DNA from: Bacillus sp. NTK074B
GTDB taxonomy: Bacteria > Bacillota > Bacilli > Bacillales > Bacillaceae_B
Direction: 5' to 3'
Assembly (NCBI RefSeq): GCF_017303375.1
Contig: NZ_JAFKOH010000005.1
Location: 62,001 to 126,000, forward strand
Length of the DNA stretch: 64,000 bases
Positions 1 to 8,486 of this stretch are shown one piece after another. Below the pieces are notes generated by a model. That model was given only the letters and a program-made list of their open reading frames with translations, did not search any database and was not told the DNA's origin. Each line of letters opens with the position of its first letter. Positions within the stretch are counted from its first letter, which is position 1. The position numbers and the translations under genes were made by a program.

Positions 1-15
1 TTCATGTTTAATCGA

Positions 16-44
16 TTGTTATTTTCATCAAAAGTAGCTAGACT
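16..44 (+). promoter_or_regulatory. candidate sigma-A promoter for the DegV gene
   Basis: TTGTTA at 16-21 and TAGACT at 39-44 are separated by 17 bases and lie 33 bases before the chosen start codon. The -10 matches consensus at only four of six positions, so this is a weak call. Confidence 0.3.
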
Positions 45-76
45 GAAACTATAAGACCAGTCAAAGGATGATGAGG

Positions 77-934
77 ATGACAGTTAAATTATTTGCCGAT
101 AGTGCAAGCGATCTTCCAGCTGCCTATTTCAAGGAACACAACATAGAGCTTCTACCCCTTAAAGTACATATAGATGGTCAAGATTACGAGGACTTGATCA
201 CTATTGAACCCGAAACGGTGTTCAGCAAAATCAGGAAAGGATATATGCCTAAAACGTCTCAAGTATCACCCGACCTTTTCTTAAAAAAGTTCACTGAGCT
301 TGCAGAATCAAATCAATCAGGCATATACGTAGCTTTCTCCTCCCAACTTTCAGGGACGTATCAAACCGCTGTAATGATCCGCGACCAGGTAAAAGAGGAG
401 TACCCGGATATCGACTTGACAATCATTGACTCAAAATGCGCCTCACTTGGCTACGGTTTGGTTGTCATGAAAGCTGCTGAACTTCTCCAGAATGGTGGAA
501 CCAAGGAGGAAATCATACAAGCCTCAAGGTTCAACTCTGAACACATGGAACACCTGTTTACCGTAGAAGATTTAGAATATCTCGCAAAAGGAGGCCGCGT
601 TTCAAAAGCTTCTGCCTTTCTCGGAGGGCTGTTGAACATCAAACCTCTTCTGCATGTGGAAGATGGAAAGCTCGTCCCGATTGAAAAAATGCGCGGAAAA
701 AAGAAACTTCTTAAACGCATTCTTGAATTGATGGAAGAGCGCGGAGAAGACCTTTCCAATCAGGTCATCGCCATCAGTCACGGTGATGACAAAGAACTCG
801 CTCTGGAAATGAAACAACTGATTCAGGAAAAATTCTCACCGAAAGATGTCTATATCAGTATTATCGGGTGTGCGATAGGATCTCATACAGGAACAGGAAC
901 CTTAGCCATATTTTTCCTGAACCGATGCTCATAA
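77..934 (+). CDS. DegV family protein (fatty-acid-binding)
   Basis: Proteins of this family bind a fatty acid in a deep pocket; several (FakB) hand it to a fatty-acid kinase for phospholipid synthesis. The sequence has the family's N-terminal SASDLP motif, a central SSQLSGTYQTA segment and a C-terminal glycine-rich stretch around IGSHTGTGTLA. The 285-residue length is normal. ATG codons also occur at 68 and 71, but the AAAGG at 63-67 is correctly spaced only for the ATG at 77, which gives the usual MTVKLFADSASDLP start. It may correspond to B. subtilis yitS, since the yitK homologue lies just downstream. The bound lipid cannot be read from the sequence. Confidence 0.9.
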   Translation: MTVKLFADSASDLPAAYFKEHNIELLPLKVHIDGQDYEDLITIEPETVFSKIRKGYMPKTSQVSPDLFLKKFTELAESNQSGIYVAFSSQLSGTYQTAVMIRDQVKEEYPDIDLTIIDSKCASLGYGLVVMKAAELLQNGGTKEEIIQASRFNSEHMEHLFTVEDLEYLAKGGRVSKASAFLGGLLNIKPLLHVEDGKLVPIEKMRGKKKLLKRILELMEERGEDLSNQVIAISHGDDKELALEMKQLIQEKFSPKDVYISIIGCAIGSHTGTGTLAIFFLNRCS

Positions 935-991
935 ACTCCCCTCCTACTCCTCATACTAAAGAGGAGATCTAATATGGAAGGGAGTATCACC

Positions 992-1123
992 ATGTCACAT
1001 ACATCTGATAATGAAAAAAAGGCAAGAGACAACAACGCCCTGCGCCAGGAGAAGAATAAAATCAAAGAAGTGAACCGAAAAGCAGGAAAAAATCAATACT
1101 CTAAGAAGACGGACCATCTGTAA
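992..1123 (+). CDS. small charged conserved protein (DUF3941-like)
   Basis: A 43-residue, very polar protein beginning MSHTSDNEKKARDNNALR and rich in Lys, Asn and Arg, with no membrane segment. GGGAG at 984-988 is well placed for the ATG at 992. An in-frame ATG at 974 with its own GAGGAG is possible and would add six residues. It resembles the tiny Bacillus proteins annotated as DUF3941; I rely on memory for that family. A strong terminator follows at once, supporting a real transcription unit. Function unknown. Confidence 0.65.
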   Translation: MSHTSDNEKKARDNNALRQEKNKIKEVNRKAGKNQYSKKTDHL

Positions 1124-1141
1124 GGGATGGACTGGAAGAAG

Positions 1142-1174
1142 GCACGGGCTCTTTCATGAGGCCGTGCTTTTTTT
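1142..1174 (+). terminator. Rho-independent terminator of the small gene
   Basis: GCACGG at 1142-1147 pairs with CCGTGC at 1162-1167, with an inner CTC/GAG pairing, followed by a run of seven T. Confidence 0.85.
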
Positions 1175-1180
1175 ATTTTA

Positions 1181-1635
1181 GGCTATTTTCGTAAACATTG
1201 TTGCTTTCGGATGTAGCGAGTGGCGGTTGATTGCAGCGAGTGGTGCTCGCTTTCCGCGGGGCTGGCGGTGAGCCTCCTCGGCTGACGAAAAGTTTGACTA
1301 TCACAAAGAAAATGAGGAGATTGCGTATGCCAGTTCTTTTTCATTCGTTGCAGTGACTGTTTTTATTTCATAGTCCTTTACTCTTATTAAACTGATGATC
1401 ACATACCATTTTGCTCTGTCAACTACTTACTACTCTAGAGGGTGAAGGGAACTGCGTAGACTCCTACGGAAAACGGGCGTGTCGAGACCCCGGAAGCGGT
1501 TTGCTGAGGAGGCTCGGCCGAACGTCCGTGGAAAGCGGAGCAGTTCCCTTCACCCTCCTGCACCACAACCTAAATGACAGAGCATCGAAAATCTTAGTTT
1601 GGATACGAATAGCAACAATCTTTGCGAAAACAGCC
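1181..1635. repeat. intergenic element bounded by 24-base inverted repeats
   Basis: The stretch between the small gene and yajQ holds no convincing gene. Its ends are 24-base imperfect inverted repeats, 1181-1204 and 1612-1635, matching at 21 of 24 positions. Inside are two oppositely oriented, diverged copies of a GC-rich unit: one at about 1212-1285 containing GCTTTCCGCGGGG and GAGCCTCCTCGGC, the other being the hairpin at 1438-1557, whose reverse complement has the matching GCTTTCC and GAGCCTCCTC segments. From memory, similar GC-rich units are common between genes in Bacillaceae. No target-site duplication is evident. Confidence 0.7.
1438..1557. repeat. 120-base hairpin unit with perfect 18-base arms
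   Basis: GAGGGTGAAGGGAACTGC at 1438-1455 is the exact reverse complement of 1540-1557. The enclosed sequence is GC-rich and includes GACTCCTACGG and GAGGAGGCTCGG. An open frame through it is only a by-product of the repeat. Confidence 0.85.
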
Positions 1636-1733
1636 TCATTTCAACTCCCATGAAAAAGTTTAGACGTTTCTCATATATTCTCGACTTACCCTCTCAACCT
1701 TTATAAAAAATCCACTTCCACCCGACAAAGAAG

Positions 1734-1763
1734 TTGTATGTCCCCTCACAGCTTGTCTATAAT
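1734..1763 (+). promoter_or_regulatory. sigma-A promoter of yajQ
   Basis: TTGTAT at 1734-1739 and a perfect TATAAT at 1758-1763 are 18 bases apart. A start codon at 1738 falls inside the -35 box, which rules out translation from there. Confidence 0.65.
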
Positions 1764-1794
1764 GAAAGAAGAAAAAAATATGGAGGGGTTACAT

Positions 1795-2286
1795 ATGGCA
1801 AAGGAAAGTTCATTTGATATCGTATCCAAAGTGGATATGTCAGAAGTAAGCAATGCGATTCAAATTGCATTGAAAGAAGTACAAACACGGTATGATTTCA
1901 AAGGAAGTAAGAGTGACATAAAGTTAGACGGTGAGGAAATTGTTCTTGTCTCAGATGATGAATTCAAAATGAATCAGTTGAAAGACGTCCTTCTAAGCAA
2001 ACTGATCAAACGTAATGTTCCAGTGAAGAACTTGGATTACAGCAAGCTTGAAGGTGCATCTGGAGGTACAGTCCGTCAGCGCGCGAAGCTCATTCAAGGA
2101 ATCGACAAAGAAAACGCAAAAAAAATCAACACCATTATCAAGAATTCCGGCGTGAAGGTTAAGAGCCAAGTACAGGATGATCAAGTGCGGGTAACCGGAA
2201 AAAGCAAAGATGATCTTCAAAAGATCATCGCAGCAATCCGCGAAGCCGATTTATCCATTGATGTACAATACGTAAACTTCCGTTAA
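1795..2286 (+). CDS. yajQ: YajQ family nucleotide-binding protein
   Basis: A 163-residue member of the YajQ/DUF520 family (YitK in B. subtilis). Some homologues bind cyclic di-GMP, and E. coli YajQ was reported to bind nucleotides. The N-terminus [18 protein letters not shown] and the internal [11 protein letters not shown] are family signatures, and the length is typical. The ATG at 1795 has GGAGGGG at 1782-1788; the longer frame from 1738 would begin inside the promoter. A GC-poor hairpin follows. Whether it binds cyclic di-GMP here is not shown, though the window does contain an HD-GYP phosphodiesterase. Confidence 0.93.
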   Translation: MAKESSFDIVSKVDMSEVSNAIQIALKEVQTRYDFKGSKSDIKLDGEEIVLVSDDEFKMNQLKDVLLSKLIKRNVPVKNLDYSKLEGASGGTVRQRAKLIQGIDKENAKKINTIIKNSGVKVKSQVQDDQVRVTGKSKDDLQKIIAAIREADLSIDVQYVNFR

Positions 2287-2297
2287 AACGGTTTTTC

Positions 2298-2338
2298 AAA
2301 GAAGTCTAATGGGTACAATAATTCCATTAGACTTCTTT
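2298..2338 (+). terminator. hairpin after yajQ
   Basis: AAAGAAGTCTAATGG at 2298-2312 pairs perfectly with 2324-2338. The following T-tract is broken, so termination may be partial and could allow read-through into the flavoprotein gene. Confidence 0.65.
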
Positions 2339-2355
2339 CATTTAGGAGGAAAAAC

Positions 2356-3702
2356 ATGAAGAAAAAAGTCATCATTATAGGTGCCGTCGGCGGCGGTGCG
2401 ACAACGGCATCCCAAATCAGGAAGGTTGACAGCGAAATCGAGATTATCCTTCTTGAGAAAACATCTTACCTATCCTACGGTGCATGTGGCATGCCCTATT
2501 ATTTAGGAGAAGTGATCAAGGACCGTGAAAGTCTGTTTGCAGCGACTCCTGAACGTTTACATACGAAGAAGAATATCGATGTCAGGATGCATCATGAAGC
2601 GTTACACATTGATCGTGACAATAAATCGTTACTTATTAGGGATCATGACGGTAACAATGATTATGAGGAATCATTTGATTACCTGGTCATCGCTACAGGC
2701 GCGTCTCCCTTTCTCCCCGACATAGCCGGCCTTCAGCAAATCCCTGCTTTCCATCTCAGAACTGTTGAAGACATGGACAGAATCAAGCAATTCTTAGAAA
2801 CAGAAAAGCCTGAAACATGCACGATTATAGGCGGCGGTTTCATCGGGGTGGAAATGGCTGAAAACTTCACTCATCTCGGGATGAAGGTGAACATCGTCGA
2901 ACGATCCGAACATGTCATCAGCATCATTGATGCTGAAACCGCTAAGCAGTTGCAGGATCATATCATTGGGCAGGATGTTAAACTGTACACAAATGATGGT
3001 CTGAAAGAAGTACTACCGGAGTATACGTTGAAACTGGAGAGCGGAGAAACATTCCAATCGGATTTCATCCTCCTATCAGTGGGGGTAAAACCCAGAAACG
3101 AATTGGCAAATCAAGCAGGGTTATCCATCGGTGAATCAGGCGGGGTAGTGACCAATGAGTTTATGCAAACGGATGACCCCTGCATCTATGCTGTCGGGGA
3201 TGTTGTCGAGTCCATCGATTTCATTGACGGTACGCCGAAACAAGTACCCCTTGCCTGGCCTGCCCATCGGCAAGCCTATATCATCGCAAGACATTTATCG
3301 GGAAGCCCTGTCCCATTCAAGGGTATGCTCGGGACAGCCATTGCGAAAGTATTCGATCTTTCCATCGCTTCCACGGGATTGGGGGAAAAAGAGTTAAAAG
3401 ATAAGGGGTATACCTATAAAACGGCAATGCATGAAGGAAAATCCCATGCCGGATACTACCCCGGCGCTCAGGACGTATACGTAAGAGTTCATTTCTGTCC
3501 TGAAACGGGTAAAATCTTTGGTGGTAATGTGGTAGGGGGTGAAGGTGTTGATAAACAAATCGACACCCTGGCCACTGCCATTTACGGTGGATTGACGGTT
3601 ACCGATCTCCAGGAAATCGAAACCTGCTACGCCCCTCCCTTTTCTTCACCAAAAGGCTTGTTGAATATGATTGGTTATAAAGGTTCTGGCATGATGAATT
3701 AA
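2356..3702 (+). CDS. CoA-disulfide reductase-like FAD/NAD(P)H oxidoreductase
   Basis: A 448-residue class III pyridine-nucleotide disulfide oxidoreductase. Visible parts are an N-terminal FAD dinucleotide fold (GAVGGGATTASQ), a single redox cysteine C44 in SYGACGMPYYLG, an NAD(P)H fold (TIIGGGFIGVEMAENF, near residue 155), and the FAD-contacting CIYAVGDV near residue 280. A lone cysteine rather than CxxC is typical of CoA-disulfide reductases and NADH oxidases/peroxidases. No C-terminal rhodanese domain is present. Its ribosome binding site TTAGGAGG is strong. In Bacilli lacking glutathione this enzyme would keep coenzyme A or a related thiol reduced. The exact substrate is inferred. Confidence 0.85.
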   Translation: MKKKVIIIGAVGGGATTASQIRKVDSEIEIILLEKTSYLSYGACGMPYYLGEVIKDRESLFAATPERLHTKKNIDVRMHHEALHIDRDNKSLLIRDHDGNNDYEESFDYLVIATGASPFLPDIAGLQQIPAFHLRTVEDMDRIKQFLETEKPETCTIIGGGFIGVEMAENFTHLGMKVNIVERSEHVISIIDAETAKQLQDHIIGQDVKLYTNDGLKEVLPEYTLKLESGETFQSDFILLSVGVKPRNELANQAGLSIGESGGVVTNEFMQTDDPCIYAVGDVVESIDFIDGTPKQVPLAWPAHRQAYIIARHLSGSPVPFKGMLGTAIAKVFDLSIASTGLGEKELKDKGYTYKTAMHEGKSHAGYYPGAQDVYVRVHFCPETGKIFGGNVVGGEGVDKQIDTLATAIYGGLTVTDLQEIETCYAPPFSSPKGLLNMIGYKGSGMMN

Positions 3703-3719
3703 GAATAATGAAATGACAG

Positions 3720-3751
3720 ACAGGCTTCTCTTGGCAGGGGCCTGTTTTTTT
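3720..3751 (+). terminator. terminator of the flavoprotein gene
   Basis: ACAGGC at 3720-3725 pairs with GCCTGT at 3740-3745, followed by a T run. Confidence 0.75.
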
Positions 3752-3898
3752 ATGGGCTCATGCAGGTTAAGAGTCTTGATGGTGGTAGGATTAGATAATT
3801 GGCTTCATTTTTGATAGAGATGGCCTGATTCCTTTCTATTCCGGCTGGATTCACCTACCCAATAAAGGTATTTACACCACCCCCTCCCAAAAAATCAC

Positions 3899-3923
3899 GT
3901 TAATAATTATTTTTTCCGGGTAA
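3899..3923 (+). promoter_or_regulatory. sigma-B-type promoter of the SDR gene
   Basis: GTTAAT at 3899-3904, a 13-base spacer and GGGTAA at 3918-3923 match the sigma-B pattern GTTTAA-N12-14-GGGTAT closely. It lies 43 bases before the start codon. Between 3752 and 3898 I see no gene. Confidence 0.6.
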
Positions 3924-3966
3924 ACACTATCTTAAGATATCCTAAACTATAAAAGGAGTGTTTTCA

Positions 3967-4839
3967 TTGTCTCAACAAGAACAAAACCAAAACCAGACAT
4001 TTCCACCTCAGCATCAGAACCATCAGCCTGGTACGGTGGATGAAATGAACCCTCAACCTATTCATACGGATCAAAATTATAAAGGCAGCGGCAAATTAGA
4101 CGGAAAGGTAGCCCTCATTACTGGTGGCGACAGTGGAATCGGCCGTTCGGTTGCCTGGTACTTTGCAAGGGAAGGGGCCCATGTGGCCATTTCGTACTTG
4201 GATGAGCATGAAGATGCTAATAAAACGAAGGAGTTGGTAGAAGCAGAAGGAGTCAGGTGTATCCTTTTCCCGGGAGACGTCGGAAGCTCCACTTTTTGCA
4301 AAGAAATCCTGAATAAAACGATATCCGAGTTCGGTAAGCTTGATATCCTTGTGAATAACGCAGCTGAACAACATCCACAAGAGGGCCTGACGGATATAAG
4401 CGATGAACAGCTGGAGCGTACTTTCAAAACGAATGTATTCTCCATGTTCTACTTGACGCGAGCTGCTCTTCCACATCTTAAGAAAGGGGCTTCGATCATC
4501 AACACGGCTTCGATCACGGCGTATAAAGGCAATAAGGTTCTCATCGATTACTCTTCCACTAAGGGTGCCATCGTCAGCTTCACCCGATCGCTTTCGGAGA
4601 ATATTGCATCCGAGGGTATCAGAGTGAACGGGGTAGCTCCCGGACCGATCTGGACACCTTTGATTCCATCTACCTTCAGTTCGCAAAAGGTGGCAGAATT
4701 CGGAGCCAACACCCCTCTCGGAAGGGCGGGACAGCCATTTGAATTAGGGCCTGCCTATGTTTACCTTGCAAGTGAAGATTCCAGCTATGTGTCAGGACAG
4801 ATGATTCATATCAATGGCGGCACCGTCATCAACGGATGA
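3967..4839 (+). CDS. SDR family oxidoreductase (general-stress type)
   Basis: A 290-residue short-chain dehydrogenase with the long, Gln/Pro/His-rich N-terminal tail (first about 40 residues) seen in the B. subtilis YdaD/YhdF/YhxD group. The NAD(P)-binding TGGDSGIGR, the NNAAEQ motif and the catalytic pair in YSSTKGA are present. The start is the TTG at 3967, since AAAGGAG at 3952-3958 is eight bases upstream; a GTG at 3958 lies inside that site. The promoter looks sigma-B dependent, as known for the B. subtilis homologues. Substrate unknown. Confidence 0.88.
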   Translation: MSQQEQNQNQTFPPQHQNHQPGTVDEMNPQPIHTDQNYKGSGKLDGKVALITGGDSGIGRSVAWYFAREGAHVAISYLDEHEDANKTKELVEAEGVRCILFPGDVGSSTFCKEILNKTISEFGKLDILVNNAAEQHPQEGLTDISDEQLERTFKTNVFSMFYLTRAALPHLKKGASIINTASITAYKGNKVLIDYSSTKGAIVSFTRSLSENIASEGIRVNGVAPGPIWTPLIPSTFSSQKVAEFGANTPLGRAGQPFELGPAYVYLASEDSSYVSGQMIHINGGTVING

Positions 4840-4842
4840 CAA

Positions 4843-4906
4843 AAAAAGCGGCTAAAAGCTTTGAGGTTCCTCCCAGAGGAGTCTCATGCCTTTTTAGCCG
4901 CTTTTT
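4843..4906. terminator. bidirectional terminator between SDR gene and malR
   Basis: AAAAAGCGGCTAAAA at 4843-4857 pairs perfectly with 4892-4906; A and T runs on the two sides suit both converging genes. Confidence 0.85.
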
Positions 4907-5939
4907 ATTTCTCTTTCACTTTTCGCTCACTGCATGAACATCTCTTCACAATGTGATGCGGGACAATGATTCTTTTGATTGGCTCTTTCGGGTTTTCAAT
5001 CTTTTGGATCAGGCTTTTCGCTGCCTCATTCCCAAGATTGTATATATTGATATCCACCGATGTGAGCGGCGGCCGTGACATCTCGGCAAGGAGTACATTA
5101 TTGAAGCTGACAATGGAGATATCTTCAGGCACACGTATGCCCATCTCATCAAGAGTGTTCAAGACACCAAGAGCCATTAAATCATCTGCCACGACGAGAG
5201 CCGTTGGTGGATCTTCCAGCTGCATGAGCTCATTGATCGCCTCACGTCCCCCTTCCCGAAGAAATTCTTCATGGATGATGTATTCGTCCTTCATATCAAT
5301 CCCTGCATTCCTGAGGGACTTTTCATACCCTAATAAGCGCTCAACGGTCACGACGAGATTCAAATCTCCCCCGATAAAGCCGATGCATTCATGCCCGAGT
5401 TCCAAGAGGTAATCCGTTACTTCCTTCGTTGCCCGGAAGTTATCATTATCCACATGTGTGATTTCTTCGCAATATTTATAAGGCTTTCCGACAACGACAA
5501 ATGGGAAGTCCCGATCTTTCAAATAGTTCATGACTTTATCTTCTACCTTTGAATAAAGCAGGATGATCCCGTCCACCCGTCCACCTTGGACCATTTGGAC
5601 GACTCCTTCATAGATCTCTTCTTCGGATTGACCAGTGGACATCTGAAGAGCATACTGTTTTTCCTGTGCCCCTTCACTCAAACCTCTTAATACCGTCGGA
5701 AAGAATGGGTTTTGCGAAAAAGTACTGGCCGAACCCGGTAATACAAGCCCTAACACTTGAGTGGACTGATTGGCCAGGCTCCTTGCAATGAAATTAGGGT
5801 GATACCCCAGATGCTCCATCGCTTCCCGTACTTTTTGTTTTGTTTTTTCGCTTATTCTTGGATTATTTGCGATAACCCGCGATACCGTAGATGGTGCCAC
5901 GTTCGCAAGCTTTGCTACATCCTTTATGGTGACCGCCAT
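4905..5939 (-). CDS. malR: LacI family repressor of the maltodextrin locus
   Basis: A 344-residue LacI/GalR regulator. The N-terminal helix-turn-helix (TIKDVAKLANVAPSTVSRVI, residues 4-23) and hinge (YHPNFIARSL, about 47-56) are clear, followed by a periplasmic-binding-protein-like sensor domain. It is the last gene downstream of malEFG and the amylase and reads the same way, so it most likely senses maltose or maltodextrin and represses this locus, like MalR/MdxR of other Firmicutes. A CG-centred operator-like site before the gene suggests autoregulation. The effector is inferred from context. Confidence 0.85.
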   Translation of the reverse strand: MAVTIKDVAKLANVAPSTVSRVIANNPRISEKTKQKVREAMEHLGYHPNFIARSLANQSTQVLGLVLPGSASTFSQNPFFPTVLRGLSEGAQEKQYALQMSTGQSEEEIYEGVVQMVQGGRVDGIILLYSKVEDKVMNYLKDRDFPFVVVGKPYKYCEEITHVDNDNFRATKEVTDYLLELGHECIGFIGGDLNLVVTVERLLGYEKSLRNAGIDMKDEYIIHEEFLREGGREAINELMQLEDPPTALVVADDLMALGVLNTLDEMGIRVPEDISIVSFNNVLLAEMSRPPLTSVDINIYNLGNEAAKSLIQKIENPKEPIKRIIVPHHIVKRCSCSERKVKEK

Positions 5940-5997
5940 TCATTCCACCCCCTCTTTAGAAAAACGCAGTCCCGCAGCGGGAGGTCTTTCCATTTAA

Positions 5998-6011
5998 TTA
6001 AAACGCTTCCA
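5998..6011 (-). promoter_or_regulatory. CG-centred operator-like site before malR
   Basis: On the minus strand, TGGAAGCGTTTTAA matches the cre/LacI-type pattern TGWAANCGNTNWCA at 12 of 14 positions. It lies about 60 bases upstream of malR and could bind MalR or CcpA. Evidence is by pattern only. Confidence 0.35.
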
Positions 6012-6065
6012 ATTTATCATTTTTGAAGATGGCAGCAGGAATCTTATACAAGATCCCCACAACTC

Positions 6066-7604
6066 TCAATGCTGCTTCTTTCCTTTTCCCCGTTTCCATA
6101 CGAAGTAGAGGAACAGAAGAAATAATACGTACATAATCCCCAGTGTAAATAGATAAGGATAATTCAGCCCACTCTTGTTTTTAAGCAAGTAAATCTCTGC
6201 TTCTTCACGGTCAAGGACGAGATGATAATTCCCTTCTTTATCACTGCGTATAAGGTCATCGCCCATTAACCCCTTTAATTCATGATTATCCGCCAGTTCT
6301 TCTTTTGTCAATTGAACATTTTGTGTTTCACTTGAATTGTTGATGGCTATAACAGTTGTTTGATCCTCGTATGTCCGTTTAAAGATGCCCATGCCGTCTT
6401 TGTTGTATATCGGTTCGATATCCCCCCTCGTCAATGATGGGTATTGTTGACGGAGCTCTCCTAGACGACTGATGTAATCAATCAGTTCTTCATCAGCCCT
6501 GAAATTCATAAAACGGCGATTGTCAGGATCGTTTCCCCCGTCCATGGCGATTTCCGATCCGTAATAAATAATCGGAATACCTGGAGTTGTATACATATAG
6601 GTCAGGGCAAGCTTCCACCTCGTACCCGGAAATAGCTTCTCTTCTACAATCAATCTAGTAAAGCGTTCCATATCATGGTTATCAATGAAGGTACCCATCA
6701 AGTATGGATTATCATAATAGGTTTCATTGTATTTCCAAAAGTTGAATAATCTCTCCATGGAGGTATCCGGCTTTTGGAAGACAGTGCGCGTTTCTTCTGC
6801 CTGAGGCACATTGACGAATCCATCGATCCCGACGTCATTATACGCAGCAATCTTATCAGGATCACGGTCGAACACTTCTCCCAGGAGGTAAAAGTCATCC
6901 TTGACCGACTTCACCTCTTCACTGAACTCTTCCCAGAATTCTTGAGGGACATGACGGACTGTGTCTAGTCGATACCCGTCGATGTCTGTTTCTTTGATCC
7001 ACCACTTGGCAGCATCGAACAGATAGTTTTTTACTTCGGGATTTTCTGTATTTAAATCAGGAAGGTCATATAACCACGCATTCTGCAGACTTTCTTCATT
7101 AGTAAAGTTCATCGCCTGCTTGTCATGGAACCAATCCTCTTTATCCGGGTCATTTACCCAAGGGTGCTCCGGTCCGACATGGTTCACCACAAAATCCAGC
7201 ATGACTTTCATATCCCGCTTATGTGCTTCGGCCACAAGCTTCTTGAATGTTTTCATCGAGCCGAAATGTTCTTCGGTCTTATAGAAATCCGTGATCCAGT
7301 AACCATGATAGCCCATGGGTTGATTATCAAAGATCGGAGTCAGCCAAATGGCGGTGAATCCCATATCCTTAATATAATCAAGTTTATCGATGATTCCTTG
7401 GAAATCCCCGCCCTGATAGGCCTTTGGGTCCTCTGTATTTACATTTTCATCATTGCTCATATCCCCATTATTAAAGCGATCGACCATCAAAAAGTAAATG
7501 GTTTCATCCTGCCATTTTCGTTCTTCTTTTTCAACTGCTCCTACCGGAAGGGCGTAAAAAAGAAGAAACGGGACTAAAATGAGAGATAATACTCTTCTTT
7601 TCAT
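6066..7604 (-). CDS. membrane-anchored alpha-amylase, BaqA type (GH13_45)
   Basis: A 512-residue alpha-amylase. A signal peptide (about residues 1-23, ending LPVGA) leads into a TIM barrel with catalytic D214 (GYRLDTVRH), E243 (LLGEVFD) and D311 (FIDNHD). The LPDL motif (181-184) and adjacent tryptophans W201-W202 before strand beta-4 are the marks of GH13_45, first described for BaqA of Bacillus aquimaris. The C-terminus (about 481-503) is a hydrophobic helix followed by WKRGKGKKQH, so the enzyme should stay on the outer face of the membrane. It sits 38 bases after malG and precedes malR in one operon. It would cut starch or long maltodextrins for the neighbouring importer. The start has AGGAGG at good spacing. 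Confidence 0.93.
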   Translation of the reverse strand: MKRRVLSLILVPFLLFYALPVGAVEKEERKWQDETIYFLMVDRFNNGDMSNDENVNTEDPKAYQGGDFQGIIDKLDYIKDMGFTAIWLTPIFDNQPMGYHGYWITDFYKTEEHFGSMKTFKKLVAEAHKRDMKVMLDFVVNHVGPEHPWVNDPDKEDWFHDKQAMNFTNEESLQNAWLYDLPDLNTENPEVKNYLFDAAKWWIKETDIDGYRLDTVRHVPQEFWEEFSEEVKSVKDDFYLLGEVFDRDPDKIAAYNDVGIDGFVNVPQAEETRTVFQKPDTSMERLFNFWKYNETYYDNPYLMGTFIDNHDMERFTRLIVEEKLFPGTRWKLALTYMYTTPGIPIIYYGSEIAMDGGNDPDNRRFMNFRADEELIDYISRLGELRQQYPSLTRGDIEPIYNKDGMGIFKRTYEDQTTVIAINNSSETQNVQLTKEELADNHELKGLMGDDLIRSDKEGNYHLVLDREEAEIYLLKNKSGLNYPYLFTLGIMYVLFLLFLYFVWKRGKGKKQH

Positions 7605-7642
7605 CTCCGCTCCTCCTAAAATTGTTAGTAACGCCTATAAGA

Positions 7643-8485
7643 TTATCCTTTTGTACCCCCTGCCGTCAATCCTGAAACGAAGTATTTCTGGAAGAACAGG
7701 AATAATAGAGCAATTGGCACAGCGATTAAAACAGATCCGGCAGCAAATGTCGTAAATTCGGCCCCGAACTGTTTTGCCACCATATCATAAAGGGCAACCG
7801 GTAATGTGTACATTTTTTCTGAACGTAACAGGATACTTGCAATGATAAAGTCCGCGAATGGAGCAATGAATGAAAACAGTGCTACAACCGCAATGATTGG
7901 TTTCGCAAGAGGCATGACGATCTGGAAGAAGATTCGCAGATGTCCTGCTCCGTCCATCTTAGCTGATTCATCAAGCTCTTTCGGGATCGTATCCAGATAT
8001 CCTTTCATCAACCATGTGTTCATAGGGATTTGACCACCTACGTATACGAGGATCAAACCGATATGCGTATCTAAAAGTTTTGTTAATAACGCTAATACGA
8101 AAATCGCAATCAGCGCGGCAAAGTTCGGAATCATCTGTAAGATCAAGAATGTCATCAACCCATTTTTACGTCCAGCGAATCTGTATCGGGAAAAAGAATA
8201 CGCGGTTAGACTGACCAGTAAGACGGTAATGGCCATCGTAGACAAGCTGACCTTCAATGAATTCCAGTACCATATCATGTAATTACTTTTCTCGAGGTCA
8301 AAAAGCTCTTTATAATGAGCCAGTGTTGCATTCTTCGGGATAACCGATGATCCGGATAAGCTTTGCCCCGGGTTGAATGAAGACCCGATGATCCAGGCAA
8401 CCGGGTAAAGAATGATGGCAAACATGATTCCGATGGCTGCGTATGAAAGTGTTAAACGTATGAGTTTCTGTCTCTTCATATTCAT
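7643..8485 (-). CDS. malG: maltodextrin ABC transporter permease MalG
   Basis: A 280-residue integral membrane permease with six predicted helices. The EAA loop (ELDESAKMDGAGHLRIFFQI, near residues 165-185), which docks onto the ATPase, is intact. It starts two bases before the last base of the malF stop region (one-base gap), indicating translational coupling. With MalF it forms the translocation channel; the ATPase (MsmX/MalK type) is not encoded in this window and, as in B. subtilis, is probably shared from elsewhere. B. subtilis name mdxG. Confidence 0.93.
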   Translation of the reverse strand: MNMKRQKLIRLTLSYAAIGIMFAIILYPVAWIIGSSFNPGQSLSGSSVIPKNATLAHYKELFDLEKSNYMIWYWNSLKVSLSTMAITVLLVSLTAYSFSRYRFAGRKNGLMTFLILQMIPNFAALIAIFVLALLTKLLDTHIGLILVYVGGQIPMNTWLMKGYLDTIPKELDESAKMDGAGHLRIFFQIVMPLAKPIIAVVALFSFIAPFADFIIASILLRSEKMYTLPVALYDMVAKQFGAEFTTFAAGSVLIAVPIALLFLFFQKYFVSGLTAGGTKG

Positions 8486-8486
8486 A

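Noticed and set aside
1411..1653. 80-codon open frame in the repeat element
   Set aside because: It runs through the hairpin unit, has no ribosome site, and its codons follow the inverted repeat rather than a protein pattern.
4096..4686. 196-codon frame opposite the SDR gene
   Set aside because: It lies wholly antisense to a clear SDR with intact catalytic motifs; it is a mirror frame.
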